Below are positions 13,421 to 28,600 of a stretch of DNA of 64,000 nucleotides, piece by piece. Both the position numbers and the translations under genes were made by a program. The DNA lies in assembly GCA_947179485.1 (NCBI GenBank), contig OX359245.1, positions 2,833,001 through 2,897,000 of the forward strand, read 5' to 3'. Positions within the stretch are counted from its first letter, which is position 1. The number at the start of each line of letters is the position of its first letter. The notes under the pieces were generated by a model. It was not told where the DNA came from. It did no database searches and was given only the letters and a program-made list of their open reading frames with translations. Source of the stretch: Allacma fusca. Lineage: Eukaryota; Arthropoda; Collembola; Symphypleona; Sminthuridae.

Positions 13421-16400
13421 ATGACAAATATCAAAACCGAAGAAAGGGTTCTAGTAAAAAGTCGGCCCTAACCACTCGGTAAGAGTGGATCAAATATGCA
13501 AAAACTGCTGCTCCATTCGAGACTGTACTAGACAAAACTCATTCAATGGAAATCTTCGGTAGTTTTTCAAATGTCGATTTTCTACATGGTTCTTGTAACG
13601 GCATAACAAGCATCAAAATCAAAGAAAGAGTTCTAGAACAAAGTCGGGTCTATTCGGTTCTTAAGAGTGTAGAAAACATGCCAAAACTGCTGCTCGTTTC
13701 GATAACGTACTTGACAAAACTCATTCCATTGAAATCTTCTGTAATTTTCCAAATGTTAATTTTCTGCATGGTTCTTGTAACCGCATGGAAAACACCAAAA
13801 TCGAAGAAAGGGTTCTACAACATCTTTCTTACAAATCTCTATTGAAGCAAGTTGAAAATGTGCCAAAACTGCTACTCCTTCCAAGAACGCATTTGAAAAA
13901 ACCCAAGGCTTTGAAATCTTTCGTATGTTTTAAAACGAAGATTTTCAACATGGTTCTTGTAACGGCATGACAAACATCAAAATCGAAAATAGGGTTCTAG
14001 ATCAAAGTCGGCACTAATCATTCCGTAAGAGTGTAGAAAACATACAAAAACTACTGCTGCTTCGAGACTGTACTAGACAAAACTCATTCCTATGAAATCT
14101 TCTTTAACTTTTCATACGTCAATTTTCTACATGGTTCTTAAAACGGCATAACAAACATCAAAATCAAAAAAAGGGTTCTAAAACCAAGTCGACACTAATC
14201 GGTTTGTAAGCGTGTAGAAAACATGCAGAACCTGCTGCTCCTTTCGACACTGTACTAGACAAATCTCATTTCATTGAAATCTTCTGTAATTTTTCAAATG
14301 TCAATTTTCAACAAAGTTTTTGTAACGGCATGACAAAATATCAAAACCGAAGAAAGGGTTCTAGTAAAAAGTCGGCCCTAACCACTCGGTAAGTGTGGAT
14401 CAAATATGCAAAAACTGCTGCTCCATTCGAGACTGTACTAGACAAAACTCATTCAATGGAAATCTTCGGTAGTTTTTCAAATGTCGATTTTCTACATGGT
14501 TCTTGTAACGGCATAACAAGCATCAAAATCAAAGAAAGAGTTCTAGAACAAAGTCGGGTCTATTCGGTTCTTAAGAGTGTAGAAAACATGCCAAAACTGC
14601 TGCTCGTTTCGATAACGTACTTGACAAAACTCATTCCATTGAAATCTTCTGTAATTTTCCAAATGTTAATTTTCTGCATGGTTCTTGTAACCGCATGGAA
14701 AACACCAAAATCGAAGAAAGGGTTCTACAACATCTTTCTTACAAATCTCTATTGAAGCAAGTTGAAAATGGGCCAAAACTGCTACTCCTTCCAAGAACGC
14801 ATTTGAAAAAACCCAAGCCTTTGAAATCTTTCGTATGTTTCAAACGAAGATTTTCAACATGGTTCTTGTAACGGCATGACAAATATCAAAACCGAAGAAA
14901 GGGTTCTAGTAAAAAGTCGGCCCTAACCACTCGGTAAGTGTGGATCAAATATGCAAAAACTGCTGCTCCATTCGAGACTGTACTAGACAAAACTCATTCA
15001 ATGGAAATCTTCGGTAGTTTTTCAAATGTCGATTTTCTACATGGTTCTTGTAACGGCATAACAAGCATCAAAATCAAAGAAAGAGTTCTAGAACAAAGTC
15101 GGGTCTATTCGGTTCTTAAGAGTGTAGAAAACATGCCAAAACTGCTGCTCGTTTCGATAACGTACTTGACAAAACTCATTCCATCGAAATCTTCTGTAAT
15201 TTTCCAAATGTTAATTTTCTGCATGGTTCTTGTAACCGCATGGAAAACACCAAAATCGAAGAAAGGGTTCTACAACATCTTTCTTACAAATCTCTATTGA
15301 AGCAAGTTGAAAATGTGCCAAAACTGCTACTCCTTCCAAGAACGCATTTGAAAAAACCCAAGGCTTTGAAATCTTTCGTATGTTTTAAAACGAAGATTTT
15401 CAACATGGTTCTTGTAACGGCATGACAAACATCAAAATCGAAAATAGGGTTCTAGATCAAAGTCGGCACTAATCATTCAGTAAGAGTGTAGAAAACATAC
15501 AAAAACTACTGCTGCTTCGAGACTGTACTAGACAAAACTCATTCCTATGAAATCTTCTTTAACTTTTCATACGTCAATTTTCTACATGGTTCTTAAAACG
15601 GCATAACAAACATCAAAATCAAAAAAAGGGTTCTAAAACCAAGTCGACACTAATCGGTTTGTAAGCGTGTAGAAAACATACAGAACCTGCTGCTCCTTTC
15701 GAGACTGTACTAGACAAATCTCATTTCATTGAAATCTTCTGTAATTTTTCAAATGTCAATTTTCAACAAAGTTTTTGTAACGGCATGACAAATATCAAAA
15801 CCGAAGAAAGGGTTCTAGTAAAAAGTCGGCCCTAACCACTCGGTAAGTGTGGATCAAATATGCAAAAACTGCTGCTCCATTCGAGACTGTACTAGACAAA
15901 ACTCATTCAATGGAAATCTTCGGTAGTTTTTCAAATGTCGATTTTCTACATGGTTCTTGTAACGGCATAACAAGCATCAAAATCAAAGAAAGAGTTCTAG
16001 AACAAAGTCGGCACTATTCGGTTCTTAAGAGTGTAGAAAACATGCCAAAACTGCTGCTCGTTTCGATAACGTACTTGACAAAACTCATTCCATTGAAATC
16101 TTCTGTAATTTTCCAAATGTTAATTTTCTGCATGGTTCTTGTAACCGCATGGAAAACACCAAAATCGAAGAAAGGGTTCTACATCATCTTTCTTACAAAT
16201 CTCTATTGAAGCAAGTTGAAAATGGGCCAAAACTGCTACTCCTTCCAAGAACGCATTTGAAACAACCCAAGCCTTTGAAATCTTTCGTATGTTTTAAAAC
16301 GAAGATTTTCAACATGGTTCTTGTAACGACATGGCAAACATCAAAATCGAAAATAGGGTTCTAGATCTAAGTCGGCACAAATTATTCCGTAAGAGTGTAG

Positions 16401-17960
16401 AAAACATACAAAAACTACTGCTGCTTCGAGACTGTACTAGACAAAACTCAATCAATGGAAATCTTCGGTAATTTTTCAAATGTCAATTTTTTACATGGTT
16501 CTTGTAACGGCATAACAAGCATCAAAATCAAAGAAAGAGTTCTAGAACAAAGTCGGCACCATTCGGTTCTTAAGAGTGTAGAAAACATACGAAAACTGCT
16601 GCTCGTTTCGATAACGTACTTGACAAAACTCATTCCATTGAAATCTTCTGTAATTTTCCAAATGTTAATTTTCTACATGGTTCTTGTAACCGCATTGAGA
16701 ACACCAAAATCGAAGAAAGGGTTCTACAACATCTTTCTTACAAATCTCTATTGAAGCAAGTTGAAAATGTGCCAAAACTGCTACTCCTTCCAAGAACGCA
16801 TTTGAAAAAACCCAAGCCTTTGAAATCTTTCGTATGTTTCAAACGAAGATTTTCAACATGGTTCTTGTAACGGCCTGACAAACATCAAAATCAAAAATAG
16901 GGTTCTAGATCAAAGTCGGCACTAATCATTCCGTAAGAGTGTAGAAAACATACAAAAACTACTGCTGCTTCGAGACTGTACTAGACAAAACTCATTCCTT
17001 TGAAATCTTCTGTAACTTTTCATACGTCAATTTTCTACATGGTTCTTAAAACGGCATAACAAACATCAAAATCAAAAAAAGGGTTCTAAAACCAAGTCGA
17101 CACTAATCGGTTTGTAAGAGTGTAGAAAACATGCAGAACCTGCTGCTCCTTTCGAGACTGTACTAGACAAATCTCATTTCATTGAAATCTTCTGTAATTT
17201 TTCAAATGTCAATTTTCAACAAAGTTTTTGTAACGGCATGACAAATATCAAAACCGAAGAAAGGGTTCTAGTAAAAAGTCGGCCCTAACCACTCGGTAAG
17301 AGTGGATCAAATATGCAAAAACTGCTGCTCCATTCGAGACTGTACTAGACAAAACTCATTCAATGGAAATCTTCGGTAGTTTTTCAAATGTCGATTTTCT
17401 ACATGGTTCTTGTAACGGCATAACAAGCATCAAAATCAAAGAAAGAGTTCTAGAACAAAGTCGGCACTATTCGGTTCTTAAGAGTGTAGAAAACATGCCA
17501 AAACTGCTGCTCGTTTCGATAACGTACTTGACAAAACTCATTCCATTGAAATCTTCTGTAATTTTCCAAATGTTAATTTTCTGCATGGTTCTTGTAACCG
17601 CATGGAAAACACCAAAATCGAAGAAAGGGTTCTACAACATCTTTCTTACAAATCTCTATTGAAGCAAGTTGAAAATGGGCCAAAACTGCTACTCCTTCCA
17701 AGAACGCATTTGAAAAAACCCAAGCCTTTGAAATCTTTCGTATGTTTTAAAACAAAGATTTTCAACATGGTTCTTGTAACGGCATGGCAAACATCAAAAT
17801 CGAAAATAGGGTTCTAGATCAAAGTCGGCACTAATCATTCCGTAAGAGTGTAGAAAACATACAAAAACGACTGCTGCTTTCGAGACTGTACTAGACAAAA
17901 CTCATTCCTTTGAAATCTTCTGTAACTTTTCAAATGTCAATTTTCTACATGGTTCTTAAA
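13421..17960. repeat. Satellite block C: mixed pentamers and trimers with a distinct subfamily
   Basis: M1 starts near 13539, 14449, 14994, 15903, 16448 and 17356, so spacings alternate between ~909 and ~545 bp. The subfamily carries private variants: atgtcgattttc in M1, ttctgcatggttc and accgcatggaaaac in M2, and gtcggccctaacc in M5. Several copies also carry gtcgggtctattc in M1. These mark a subfamily that was amplified separately from block A. Confidence 0.88.
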
Positions 17961-20900
17961 ACGGCATAACAAACATCAAAATCAAAAAAAGGTTCTAAAA
18001 CCAAGTCGACACTAATCGGTTTGTAAGAGTGTAGAAAACATGCATACCTGCTGCTCCTTTCGAGACTGTACTAGACAAATCTCATTTCATTGAAATCTTC
18101 TGTAATTTTTCAAATGTCAATTTTCAACAAAGGTTTTGTAACGGCATGACAAATATCAAAACCGAAGAAAGGGTTCTAGTAAAAAGTCGGCATTAACCAC
18201 TCGGTAAGAGCGTATCAAATATGCAAAAACTGCTGCTCCATTCGAGACTGTACTAGACAAAACTCAATCAATGGAAATCTTCGGTAATTTTTTAAATGTC
18301 AATTCTTTACATGGTTCTTGTAACGGCATAACAAGCATCAAAATCAAAAAAAGAGTTCTAGAACAAAGTCGGCACTATTCGGTTCTTAAGAGTGTAGAAA
18401 ACATGCCAAAACTGCTGCTCGTTTCGAGAACGTACTAGACAAAACTCATTCCTTTGAAATCTTCTGTAACTTTTCTAATGTCAATTTTCTACATGGTTCT
18501 TAAAACGGCATAACAAACATCAAAATCAAAGAAAGGGTTCTAAAACCAAGTCGACACTAGTCGGTTTGTCAGAGTGTAGAAAACATGCATACCTGCTGCT
18601 CCTTTCGAGACTGTACTAGACAAATCTCATTTCAATGAAATCTTCTGTAATTTTTCAAATGTCAATTTTCAACAAAGGTTTTGTAACGGCATGACAAATA
18701 TCAAAACCGAAGAAAGGGTTCTAGTAAAAAGTCGGGCCTAACCACTCGGTAAGAGTGTATCAAATATGCAAAAACTGCTGCTCCATTGGAGACTGTACTA
18801 GACAAAACTCAATCAATAGGAAATCTTCGGTAATTTTTTAAATGTCAATTCTCTACATGGTTCTTGTAACGGCATAACAAGCATCAAAATCAAAAAAAGA
18901 GTTCTAGAACAAAGTCGGCACTATTCGGTTCTTAAGAGTGTAGAAAACATGCCAAAACTGCTGCTCGTTTCGATAACGTACTTGACAAAACTCATTCCAT
19001 TTAAATCTTCTGTAATTTTCCAAATGTTAATTTTCTACATGGTTCTTGTAACCGCATTGAGAACACCAAAATCGAAGAAAGGGTTCTACAACATCTTTCT
19101 TACAAATCTCTATTGAAGCAAGTTGAAAATGTGCCAAAACTGCTACTCCTTCCAAGAACGCATTTGAAAAAACCCAAGCCTTTGAAATCTTTCGTATGTT
19201 TTAAAACGAAGATTTTCAACATGGTTCTTGTAACGGCATGACAAACATCAAAATCGAAAATAGGGTTCTAGATCAAAGTCGGCACTAATCATTCCGTAAG
19301 AGTGTAGAAAACATACAAAAACTACTGCTGCTTCGAGACTGTACTAGACAAAACTCAATCAATGGAAATCTTCGGTAATTTTTCAAATGTCAATTCTCTA
19401 CATGGTTCTTGTAACGGCATAACAAGCATCAAAATCAAAGAAAGAGTTCTAGAACAAAGTCGGCACCATTCGGTTCTTAAGAGTGTAGAAAACATACCAA
19501 AACTGCTGCTCGTTTCGATAACGTACTTGACAAAACTCATTCCATTGAAATCTTCTGTAATTTTCCAAATGTTAATTTTCTACATGGTTCTTGTAACCGC
19601 ATTGAGAACACCAAAATCGAAGAAAGGGTTCTACAACATCTTTCTTACAAATCTCTATTGAAGCAAGTTGAAAATGTGCCAAAACTGCTACTCCTTCCAA
19701 GAACGCATTTGAAAAAACCCAAGCCTTTGAAATCTTTCGTATGTTTTAAAACGAAGATTTTCAACATGGTTCTTGTAACGGCATGACAAACATCAAAATC
19801 GAAAATAGGGTTCTAGATCAAAGTCGGCACTAATCATTCCGTAAGAGTGTAGAAAACATACAAAAACTACTGCTGCTTCGAGACTGTACTAAACAAAACT
19901 CAATCAATGGAAATCTTCGGTAATTTTTCAAATGTCAATTCTCTACATGGTTCTTGTAACGGCATAACAAGCATCAAAATCAAAGAAAGAGTTCTAGAAC
20001 AAAGTCGGCACCATTCGGTTCTTAAGAGTGTAGAAAACATACCAAAACTGCTGCTCGTTTCGATAACGTACTTGACAAAACTCATTCCATTGAAATCTTC
20101 TGTAATTTTCCAAATGTTAATTTTCTACATGGTTCTTGTAACCGCATTGAGAACACCAAAATCGAAGAAAGGGTTCTACAACATCTTTCTTACAAATCTC
20201 TATTGAAGCAAGTTGAAAATGTGCCAAAACTGCTACTCCTTCCAAGAACGCATTTGAAAAAACCCAAGCCTTTGAAATCTTTCGTATGTTTTAAAACGAA
20301 GATTTTCAACATGGTTCTTGTGACGGCATGACAAACATCAAACTCGAAAATAGGGTTCTAGATCAAAGTCGGCACTAATCATTCCGTAAGAGTGTAGAAA
20401 ACATACCAAAACTACTGCTGCTTCGAGACTGTACTAAACAAAACTCAATCAATGGAAATCTTCGGTAATTTTTCAAATGTCAATTCTCTACATGGTTCTT
20501 GTAACGGCATAACAAACATCAAAATCAAAAAAAGGGTTCTAAAACCAAGTCGACACTAATCGGTTTGTAAGAGTGTAGAAAACATGCATACCTGCTGCTC
20601 CTTTCGAGACTGTACTAGACAAATCTCATTTCATTGAAATCTGTAATTTTTCAAATGTCAATTTTCAACAAAGGTTTTGTAACGGCATGACAAATATCAA
20701 AACCGAAGAAAGGGTTCTAGTAAAAAGCCGGCATTAACCACTCGGTAAGAGCGTATCAAATATGCAAAAACTGCTGCTCCATTCGAGACTGTACTAGACA
20801 AAACTCAATCAATGGAAATCTTCGGTAATTTTTTAAATGTCAATTCTCTACATGGTTCTTGTAACGGCATAACAAGCATCAAAATCAAAAAAAGAGTTCT

Positions 20901-22640
20901 AGAACAAAGTCGGCACTATTCGGTTCTTAAGAGTGTAGAAAACATGCCAAAACTGCTGCTCGTTTCGAGAACGTACTAGACAAAACTCATTCCTTTGAAA
21001 TCTTCTGTAACTTTTCTAATGTCAATTTTCTACATGGTTCTTAAAACGGCATAACAAACATCAAAATCAAAGAAAGGGTTCTAAAACCAAGTCGACACTA
21101 GTCGGTTTGTCAGAGTGTAGAAAACATGCATACCTGCTGCTCCTTTCGAGACTGTACTAGACAAATCTCATTTCAATGAAATCTTCTGTAATTTTTCAAA
21201 TGTCAATTTTCAACAAAGGTTTTGTAACGGCATGACAAATATCAAAACCGAAGAAAGTGTTCTAGTAAAAAGTCGGCCCTAACCACTCGGTAAGAGTGTA
21301 TCAAATATGCAAAAACTGCTGCTCCATTGGAGACTGTACTAGACAAAACTCAATCAATAGGAAATCTTCGGTAATTTTTTAAATGTCAATTCTCTACATG
21401 GTTCTTGTAACGGCATAACAAGCATCAAAATCAAAAAAAGAGTTCTAGAACAAAGTCGGCACTATTCGGTTCTTAAGAGTGTAGAAAACATGCCAAAAAT
21501 GCTGCTCGTTTCGGTAACGTACTTGACAAAACTCATTCCATTGAAATCTTCTGTAATTTTCCAAATGTTAATTTTCTACATGGTTCTTGTAACCGCATTG
21601 AGAACACCAAAATCGAAGAAAGGGTTCTACAACATCTTTCTTACAAATCTCTATTGAAGCAAGTTGAAAATGTGCCAAAACTGCTACTCCTTCCAAGAAC
21701 GCATTTGAAAAAACCCAAGCCTTTGAAATCTTTCGTATGTTTTAAAACGAAGATTTTCAACATGGTTCTTGTAACGGCATGACAAACATCAAAATCGAAA
21801 ATAGGGTTCTAGATCAAAGTCGGCACTAATCATTCCGTAAGAGTGTAGAAAACATACAAAAACTACTGCTGCTTCGAGACTGTACTAGACAAAACTCAAT
21901 CAATGGAAATCTTCGGTAATTTTTCAAATGTCAATTCTCTACATGGTTCTTGTAACGGCATAACAAGCATCAAAATCAAAGAAAGAGTTCTAGAACAAAG
22001 TCGGCACCATTCGGTTCTTAAGAGTGTAGAAAACATACCAAAACTGCTGCTCGTTTCGATAACGTACTTGACAAAACTCATTCCATTGAAATCTTCTGTA
22101 ATTTTCCAAATGTTAATTTTCTACATGGTTCTTGTAACCGCATTGAGAACACCAAAATCGAAGAAAGGGTTCTACAACATCTTTCTTACAAATCTCTATT
22201 GAAGCAAGTTGAAAATGTGCCAAAACTGCTACTCCTTCCAAGAACGCATTTGAAAAAACCCAAGCCTTTGAAATCTTTCGTATGTTTTAAAACGAAGATT
22301 TTCAACATGGTTCTTGTAACGGCATGACAAACATCAAAATCGAAAATAGGGTTCTAGATCAAAGTCGGCACTAATCATTCCGTAAGAGCGTAGAAAACAT
22401 ACAAAAACTACTGCTGCTTCGAGACTGTACTAAACAAAACTCAATCAATGGAAATCTTCGGTAATTTTTCAAATGTCAATTCTCTACATGGTTCTTGTAA
22501 CGGCATAACAAGCATCAAAATCAAAGAAAGAGTTCTAGAACAAAGTCGGCACCATTCGGTTCTTAAGAGTGTAGAAAACATACCAAAACTGCTGCTCGTT
22601 TCGATAACGTACTTGACAAAACTTATTCCATTGAAATCTT
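17960..22640. repeat. Satellite block D: tandem duplication of a 2,541-bp, 14-monomer segment
   Basis: Rare private variants recur exactly 2,541 bp apart. The M1 copy with a T run (aattttttaaatg) has its ATG at 18271 and again at 20812. A one-base insertion (aatcaatagg) sits at 18811 and 21352. Plain M1 copies at 19362 and 19907 match those at 21903 and 22448. A tgcatacctg variant at 18041 recurs at 20585, offset 2,544 because the second copy lacks three bases of cttctg. The first copy runs from about 17,960 to 20,505 and the second to about 22,640. Confidence 0.85.
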
Positions 22641-25600
22641 CTGTAATTTTCCAAATGTTAATTTTCTACATGGATCTTGTAACCGCATTGAGAACACCAA
22701 AATCGAAGAAAGGGTTGTAGTAAAAAGTCGGCGCTAACCGCTCGGTAAGAGTGTATCAAATATGCAAAAACTGCTGCTCCATTCGAAACTGTACTAGACA
22801 AAACTCAGTCAATGGAAATCTTCGGTAGTTTTTCAAATGTCAATTTTCTTCATGGTTCTTGTAACGGCATAACAAGCATCAAAATCAAAGAAAGAGTTCT
22901 AGACCAAAGTCGGCACCATTCGGTTCTTAAGAGTGTAGAAAACATACCAAAACTGCTGCTCGTTTCGATAACGTACTTGACAAAACTCATTCCATTGAAA
23001 TCTTCTGTAATTTTCCAAATGTTAATTTTCTACATGGTTCTTGTAACCGCATTGAGAACACCAAAATCGAAGAAAGGGTTCTACAACATCTTTCTTACAA
23101 ATCTCTATTGAAGCAAGTTGAAAATGTGCCAAAACTGCTACTCCTTCCAAGAACGCATTTGAAAAAACCCAAGCCTTTGAAATCTTTCGTATATTTTAAA
23201 ACGAAGATTTTCAACATGGTTCTTGTAACGGCATGACAAACATCAAAATCGAAAATAGGGTTCTAGATCAAAGTCGGCACTAATCATTCCGTAAGAGTGT
23301 AGAAAACATACCAAAACTACTGCTGCTTCGAGACTGTACTAAACAAAACTCAATCAATGGAAATCTTCGGTAATTTTTCAAATGTCAATTCTCTACATGG
23401 TTCTTGTAACGGCATAACAAGCATCAAAATCAAAGAAAGAGTTCTAGAACAAAGTCGGCACCATTCGGTTCTTAAGAGTGTAGAAAACATACCAAAACTG
23501 CTGCTCGTTTCGATAACGTACTTGACAAAACTCATTCCATTGAAATCTTCTGTAATTTTCCAAATGTTAATTTTCTACATGGTTCTTGTAACCGCATTGA
23601 GAACACCAAAATCGAAGAAAGGGTTCTACAACATCTTTCTTACAAATCTCTATTGAAGCAAGTTGAAAATGTGCCAAAACTGCTACTCCTTCCAAGAACG
23701 CATTTGAAAAAACCCAAGCCTTTGAAATCTTTCGTATGTTTTAAAACGAAGATTTTCAACATGGTTCTTGTAACGGCATGACAAACATCAAAATCGAAAA
23801 TAGGGTTCTAGATCAAAGTCGGCACTAATCATTCCGTAAGAGTGTAGAAAACATACCAAAACTACTGCTGCTTCGAGACTGTACTAAACAAAACTCAATC
23901 AATGGAAATCTTCGGTAATTTTTCAAATGTCAATTCTCTACATGGTTCTTGTAACGGCATAACAAGCATCAAAATCAAAGAAAGAGTTCTAGAACAAAGT
24001 CGGCACCATTCGGTTCTTAAGAGTGTAGAAAACATACCAAAACTGCTGCTCGTTTCGATAACGTACTTGACAAAACTCATTCCATTGAAATCTTCTGTAA
24101 TTTTCCAAATGTTAATTTTCTACATGGATCTTGTAACCGCATTGAGAACACCAAAATCGAAGAAAGGGTTGTAGTAAAAAGTCGGCGCTAACCGCTCGGT
24201 AAGAGTGTATCAAATATGCAAAAACTGCTGCTCCATTCGAAACTGTACTAGACAAAACTCAGTCAATGGAAATCTTCGGTAGTTTTTCAAATGTCAATTT
24301 TCTTCATGGTTCTTGTAACGGCATAACAAGCATCAAAATCAAAGAAAGAGTTCTAGACCAAAGTCGGCACCATTCGGTTCTTAAGAGTGTAGAAAACATA
24401 CCAAAACTGCTGCTCGTTTCGATAACGTACTTGACAAAACTCATTCCATTGAAATCTTCTGTAATTTTCCAAATGTTAATTTTCTACATGGTTCTTGTAA
24501 CCGCATTGAGAACACCAAAATCGAAGAAAGGGTTCTACAACATCTTTCTTACAAATCTCTATTGAAGCAAGTTGAAAATGTGCCAAAACTGCTACTCCTT
24601 CCAAGAACGCATTTGAAAAAACCCAAGCCTTTGAAATCTTTCGTATGTTTTAAAACGAAGATTTTCAACATGGTTCTTGTAACGGCATGACAAACATCAA
24701 AATCGAAAATAGGGTTCTAGATCAAAGTCGGCACCATTCGGTTCTTAAGAGTGTAGAAAACATACCAAAACTGCTGCTCGTTTCGATAACGTACTTGACA
24801 AAACTTATTCCATTGAAATCTTCTGTAATTTTCCAAATGTTAATTTTCTACATGGTTCTTGTAACCGCATTGAGAACACCAAAATCGAAGAAAGGGTTCT
24901 ACAACATCTTTCTTACAAATCTCTATTGAAGCAAGTTGAAAATGTGCCAAAACTGCTACTCCTTCCAAGAACGCATTTGAAAAAACCCAAGCCTTTGAAA
25001 TCTTTCGTATGTTTTAAAACGAAGATTTTCAACATGGTTCTGGTAACGGCATGACAAACATCAAAATCGAAAATAGGGTTCTAGATCAAAGTCGGCACTA
25101 ATCATTCCGTAAGAGTGTAGAAAACATACAAAAACTACTGCTGCTTCGAGACTGTACTAGACAAAACTCAATCAATGGAAATCTTCGGTAATTTTTCAAA
25201 TGTCAATTCTCTACATGGTTCTTGTAACGGCATAACAAGCATCAAAATCAAAGAAAGAGTTCTAGAACAAAGTCGGCACCATTCGGTTCTTAAGAGTGTA
25301 GAAAACATACCAAAACTGCTGCTCGTTTCGATAACGTACTTGACAAAACTCATTCCATTGAAATCTTCTGTAATTTTCCAAATGTTAATTTTCTACATGG
25401 TTCTTGTAACCGCATTGAGAACACCAAAATCGAAGAAAGGGTTCTACAACATCTTTCTTACAAATCTCTATTGAAGCAAGTTGAAAATGTGCCAAAACTG
25501 CTACTCCTTCCAAGAACGCATTTGAAAAAACCCAAGCCTTTGAAATCTTTCGTATGTTTTAAAACGAAGATTTTCAACATGGTTCTTGTAACGGCATGAC

Positions 25601-28600
25601 AAACATCAAAATCGAAAATAGGGTTCTAGATCAAAGTCGGCACTAATCATTCCGTAAGAGTGTAGAAAACATACAAAAACTACTGCTGCTTCGAGACTGT
25701 ACTAGACAAAACTCAATCAATGGAAATCTTCGGTAATTTTTCAAATGTCAATTCTCTACATGGTTCTTGTAACGGCATAACAAGCATCAAAATCAAAGAA
25801 AGAGTTCTAGAACAAAGTCGGCACCATTCGGTTCTTAAGAGTGTAGAAAACATACCAAAACTGCTGCTCGTTTCGATAACGTACTTGACAAAACTCATTC
25901 CATTGAAATCTTCTGTAATTTTCCAAATGTTAATTTTCTACATGGTTCTTGTAACCGCATTGAGAACACCAAAATCGAAGAAAGGGTTCTACAACATCTT
26001 TCTTACAAATCTCTATTGAAGCAAGTTGAAAATGTGCCAAAACTGCTACTCCTTCCAAGAACGCATTTGAAAAAACCCAAGCCTTTGAAATCTTTCGTAT
26101 GTTTTAAAACGAAGATTTTCAACATGGTTCTTGTAACGGCATGACAAACATCAAAATCGAAAATAGGGTTCTAGATCAAAGTCGGCACTAATCATTCCGT
26201 AAGAGTGTAGAAAACATACCAAAACTACTGCTGCTTCGAGACTGTACTAAACAAAACTCAATCAATGGAAATCTTCGGTAATTTTTCAAATGTCAATTCT
26301 CTACATGGTTCTTGTAACGGCATAACAAGCATCAAAATCAAAGAAAGAGTTCTAGAACAAAGTCGGCACCATTCGGTTCTTAAGAGTGTAGAAAACATAC
26401 CAAAACTGCTGCTCGTTTCGATAACGTACTTGACAAAACTTATTCCATTGAAATCTTCTGTAATTTTCCAAATGTTAATTTTCTACATGGATCTTGTAAC
26501 CGCATTGAGAACACCAAAATCGAAGAAAGGGTTGTAGTAAAAAGTCGGCGCTAACCGCTCGGTAAGAGTGTATCAAATATGCAAAAACTGCTGCTCCATT
26601 CGAAACTGTACTAGACAAAACTCAGTCAATGGAAATCTTCGGTAGTTTTTCAAATGTCAATTTTCTTCATGGTTCTTGTAACGGCATAACAAGCATCAAA
26701 ATCAAAGAAAGAGTTCTAGACCAAAGTCGGCACCATTCGGTTCTTAAGAGTGTAGAAAACATACCAAAACTGCTGCTCGTTTCGATAACGTACTTGACAA
26801 AACTCATTCCATTGAAATCTTCTGTAATTTTCCAAATGTTAATTTTCTACATGGTTCTTGTAACCGCATTGAGAACACCAAAATCGAAGAAAGGGTTCTA
26901 CAACATCTTTCTTACAAATCTCTATTGAAGCAAGTTGAAAATGTGCCAAAACTGCTACTCCTTCCAAGAACGCATTTGAAAAAACCCAAGCCTTTGAAAT
27001 CTTTCGTATGTTTTAAAACGAAGATTTTCAACATGGTTCTTGTAACGGCATGACAAACATCAAAATCGAAAATAGGGTTCTAGATCAAAGTCGGCACTAA
27101 TCATTCCGTAAGAGTGTAGAAAACATACAAAAACTACTGCTGCTTCGAGACTGTACTAAACAAAACTCAATCAATGGAAATCTTCGGTAATTTTTCAAAT
27201 GTCAATTCTCTACATGGTTCTTGTAACGGCATAACAAGCATCAAAATCAAAGAAAGAGTTCTAGAACAAAGTCGGCACCATTCGGTTCTTAAGAGTGTAG
27301 AAAACATACCAAAACTGCTGCTCGTTTCGATAACGTACTTGACAAAACTCATTCCATTGAAATCTTCTGTAATTTTCCAAATGTTAATTTTCTACATGGT
27401 TCTTGTAACCGCATTGAGAACACCAAAATCGAAGAAAGGGTTCTACAACATCTTTCTTACAAATCTCTATTGAAGCAAGTTGAAAATGTGCCAAAACTGC
27501 TACTCCTTCCAAGAACGCATTTGAAAAAACCCAAGCCTTTGAAATCTTTCGTATGTTTTAAAACGAAGATTTTCAACATGGTTCTTGTAACGGCATGACA
27601 AACATCAAAATCGAAAATAGGGTTCTAGATCAAAGTCGGCACTAATCATTCCGTAAGAGTGTAGAAAACATACCAAAACTACTGCTGCTTCGAGACTGTA
27701 CTAAACAAAACTCAATCAATGGAAATCTTCGGTAATTTTTCAAATGTCAATTCTCTACATGGTTCTTGTAACGGCATAACAAGCATCAAAATCAAAGAAA
27801 GAGTTCTAGAACAAAGTCGGCACCATTCGGTTCTTAAGAGTGTAGAAAACATACCAAAACTGCTGCTCGTTTCGATAACGTACTTGACAAAACTTATTCC
27901 ATTGAAATCTTCTGTAATTTTCCAAATGTTAATTTTCTACATGGTTCTTGTAACCGCATTGAGAACACCAAAATCGAAGAAAGGGTTCTACAACATCTTT
28001 CTTACAAATCTCTATTGAAGCAAGTTGAAAATGTGACAAAACTGCTACTCCTTCCAAGAACGCATTTGAAAAAACCCAAGCCTTTGAAATCTTTCGTATG
28101 TTTTAAAACGAAGATTTTCAACATGGTTCTTGTAACGGCATGACAAACATCAAAATCGAAAATAGGGTTCTAGATCAAAGTCGGCACTAATCATTCCGTA
28201 AGAGTGTAGAAAACATACAAAAACTACTGCTGCTTCGAGACTGTACTAGACAAAACTCAATCAATGGAAATCTTCGGTAATTTTTCAAATGTCAATTCTC
28301 TACATGGTTCTTGTAACGGCATAACAAGCATCAAAATCAAAGAAAGAGTTCTAGAACAAAGTCGGCACCATTCGGTTCTTAAGAGTGTAGAAAACATACC
28401 AAAACTGCTGCTCGTTTCGATAACGTACTTGACAAAACTCATTCCATTGAAATCTTCTGTAATTTTCCAAATGTTAATTTTCTACATGGTTCTTGTAACC
28501 GCATTGAGAACACCAAAATCGAAGAAAGGGTTCTACAACATCTTTCTTACAAATCTCTATTGAAGCAAGTTGAAAATGTGCCAAAACTGCTACTCCTTCC

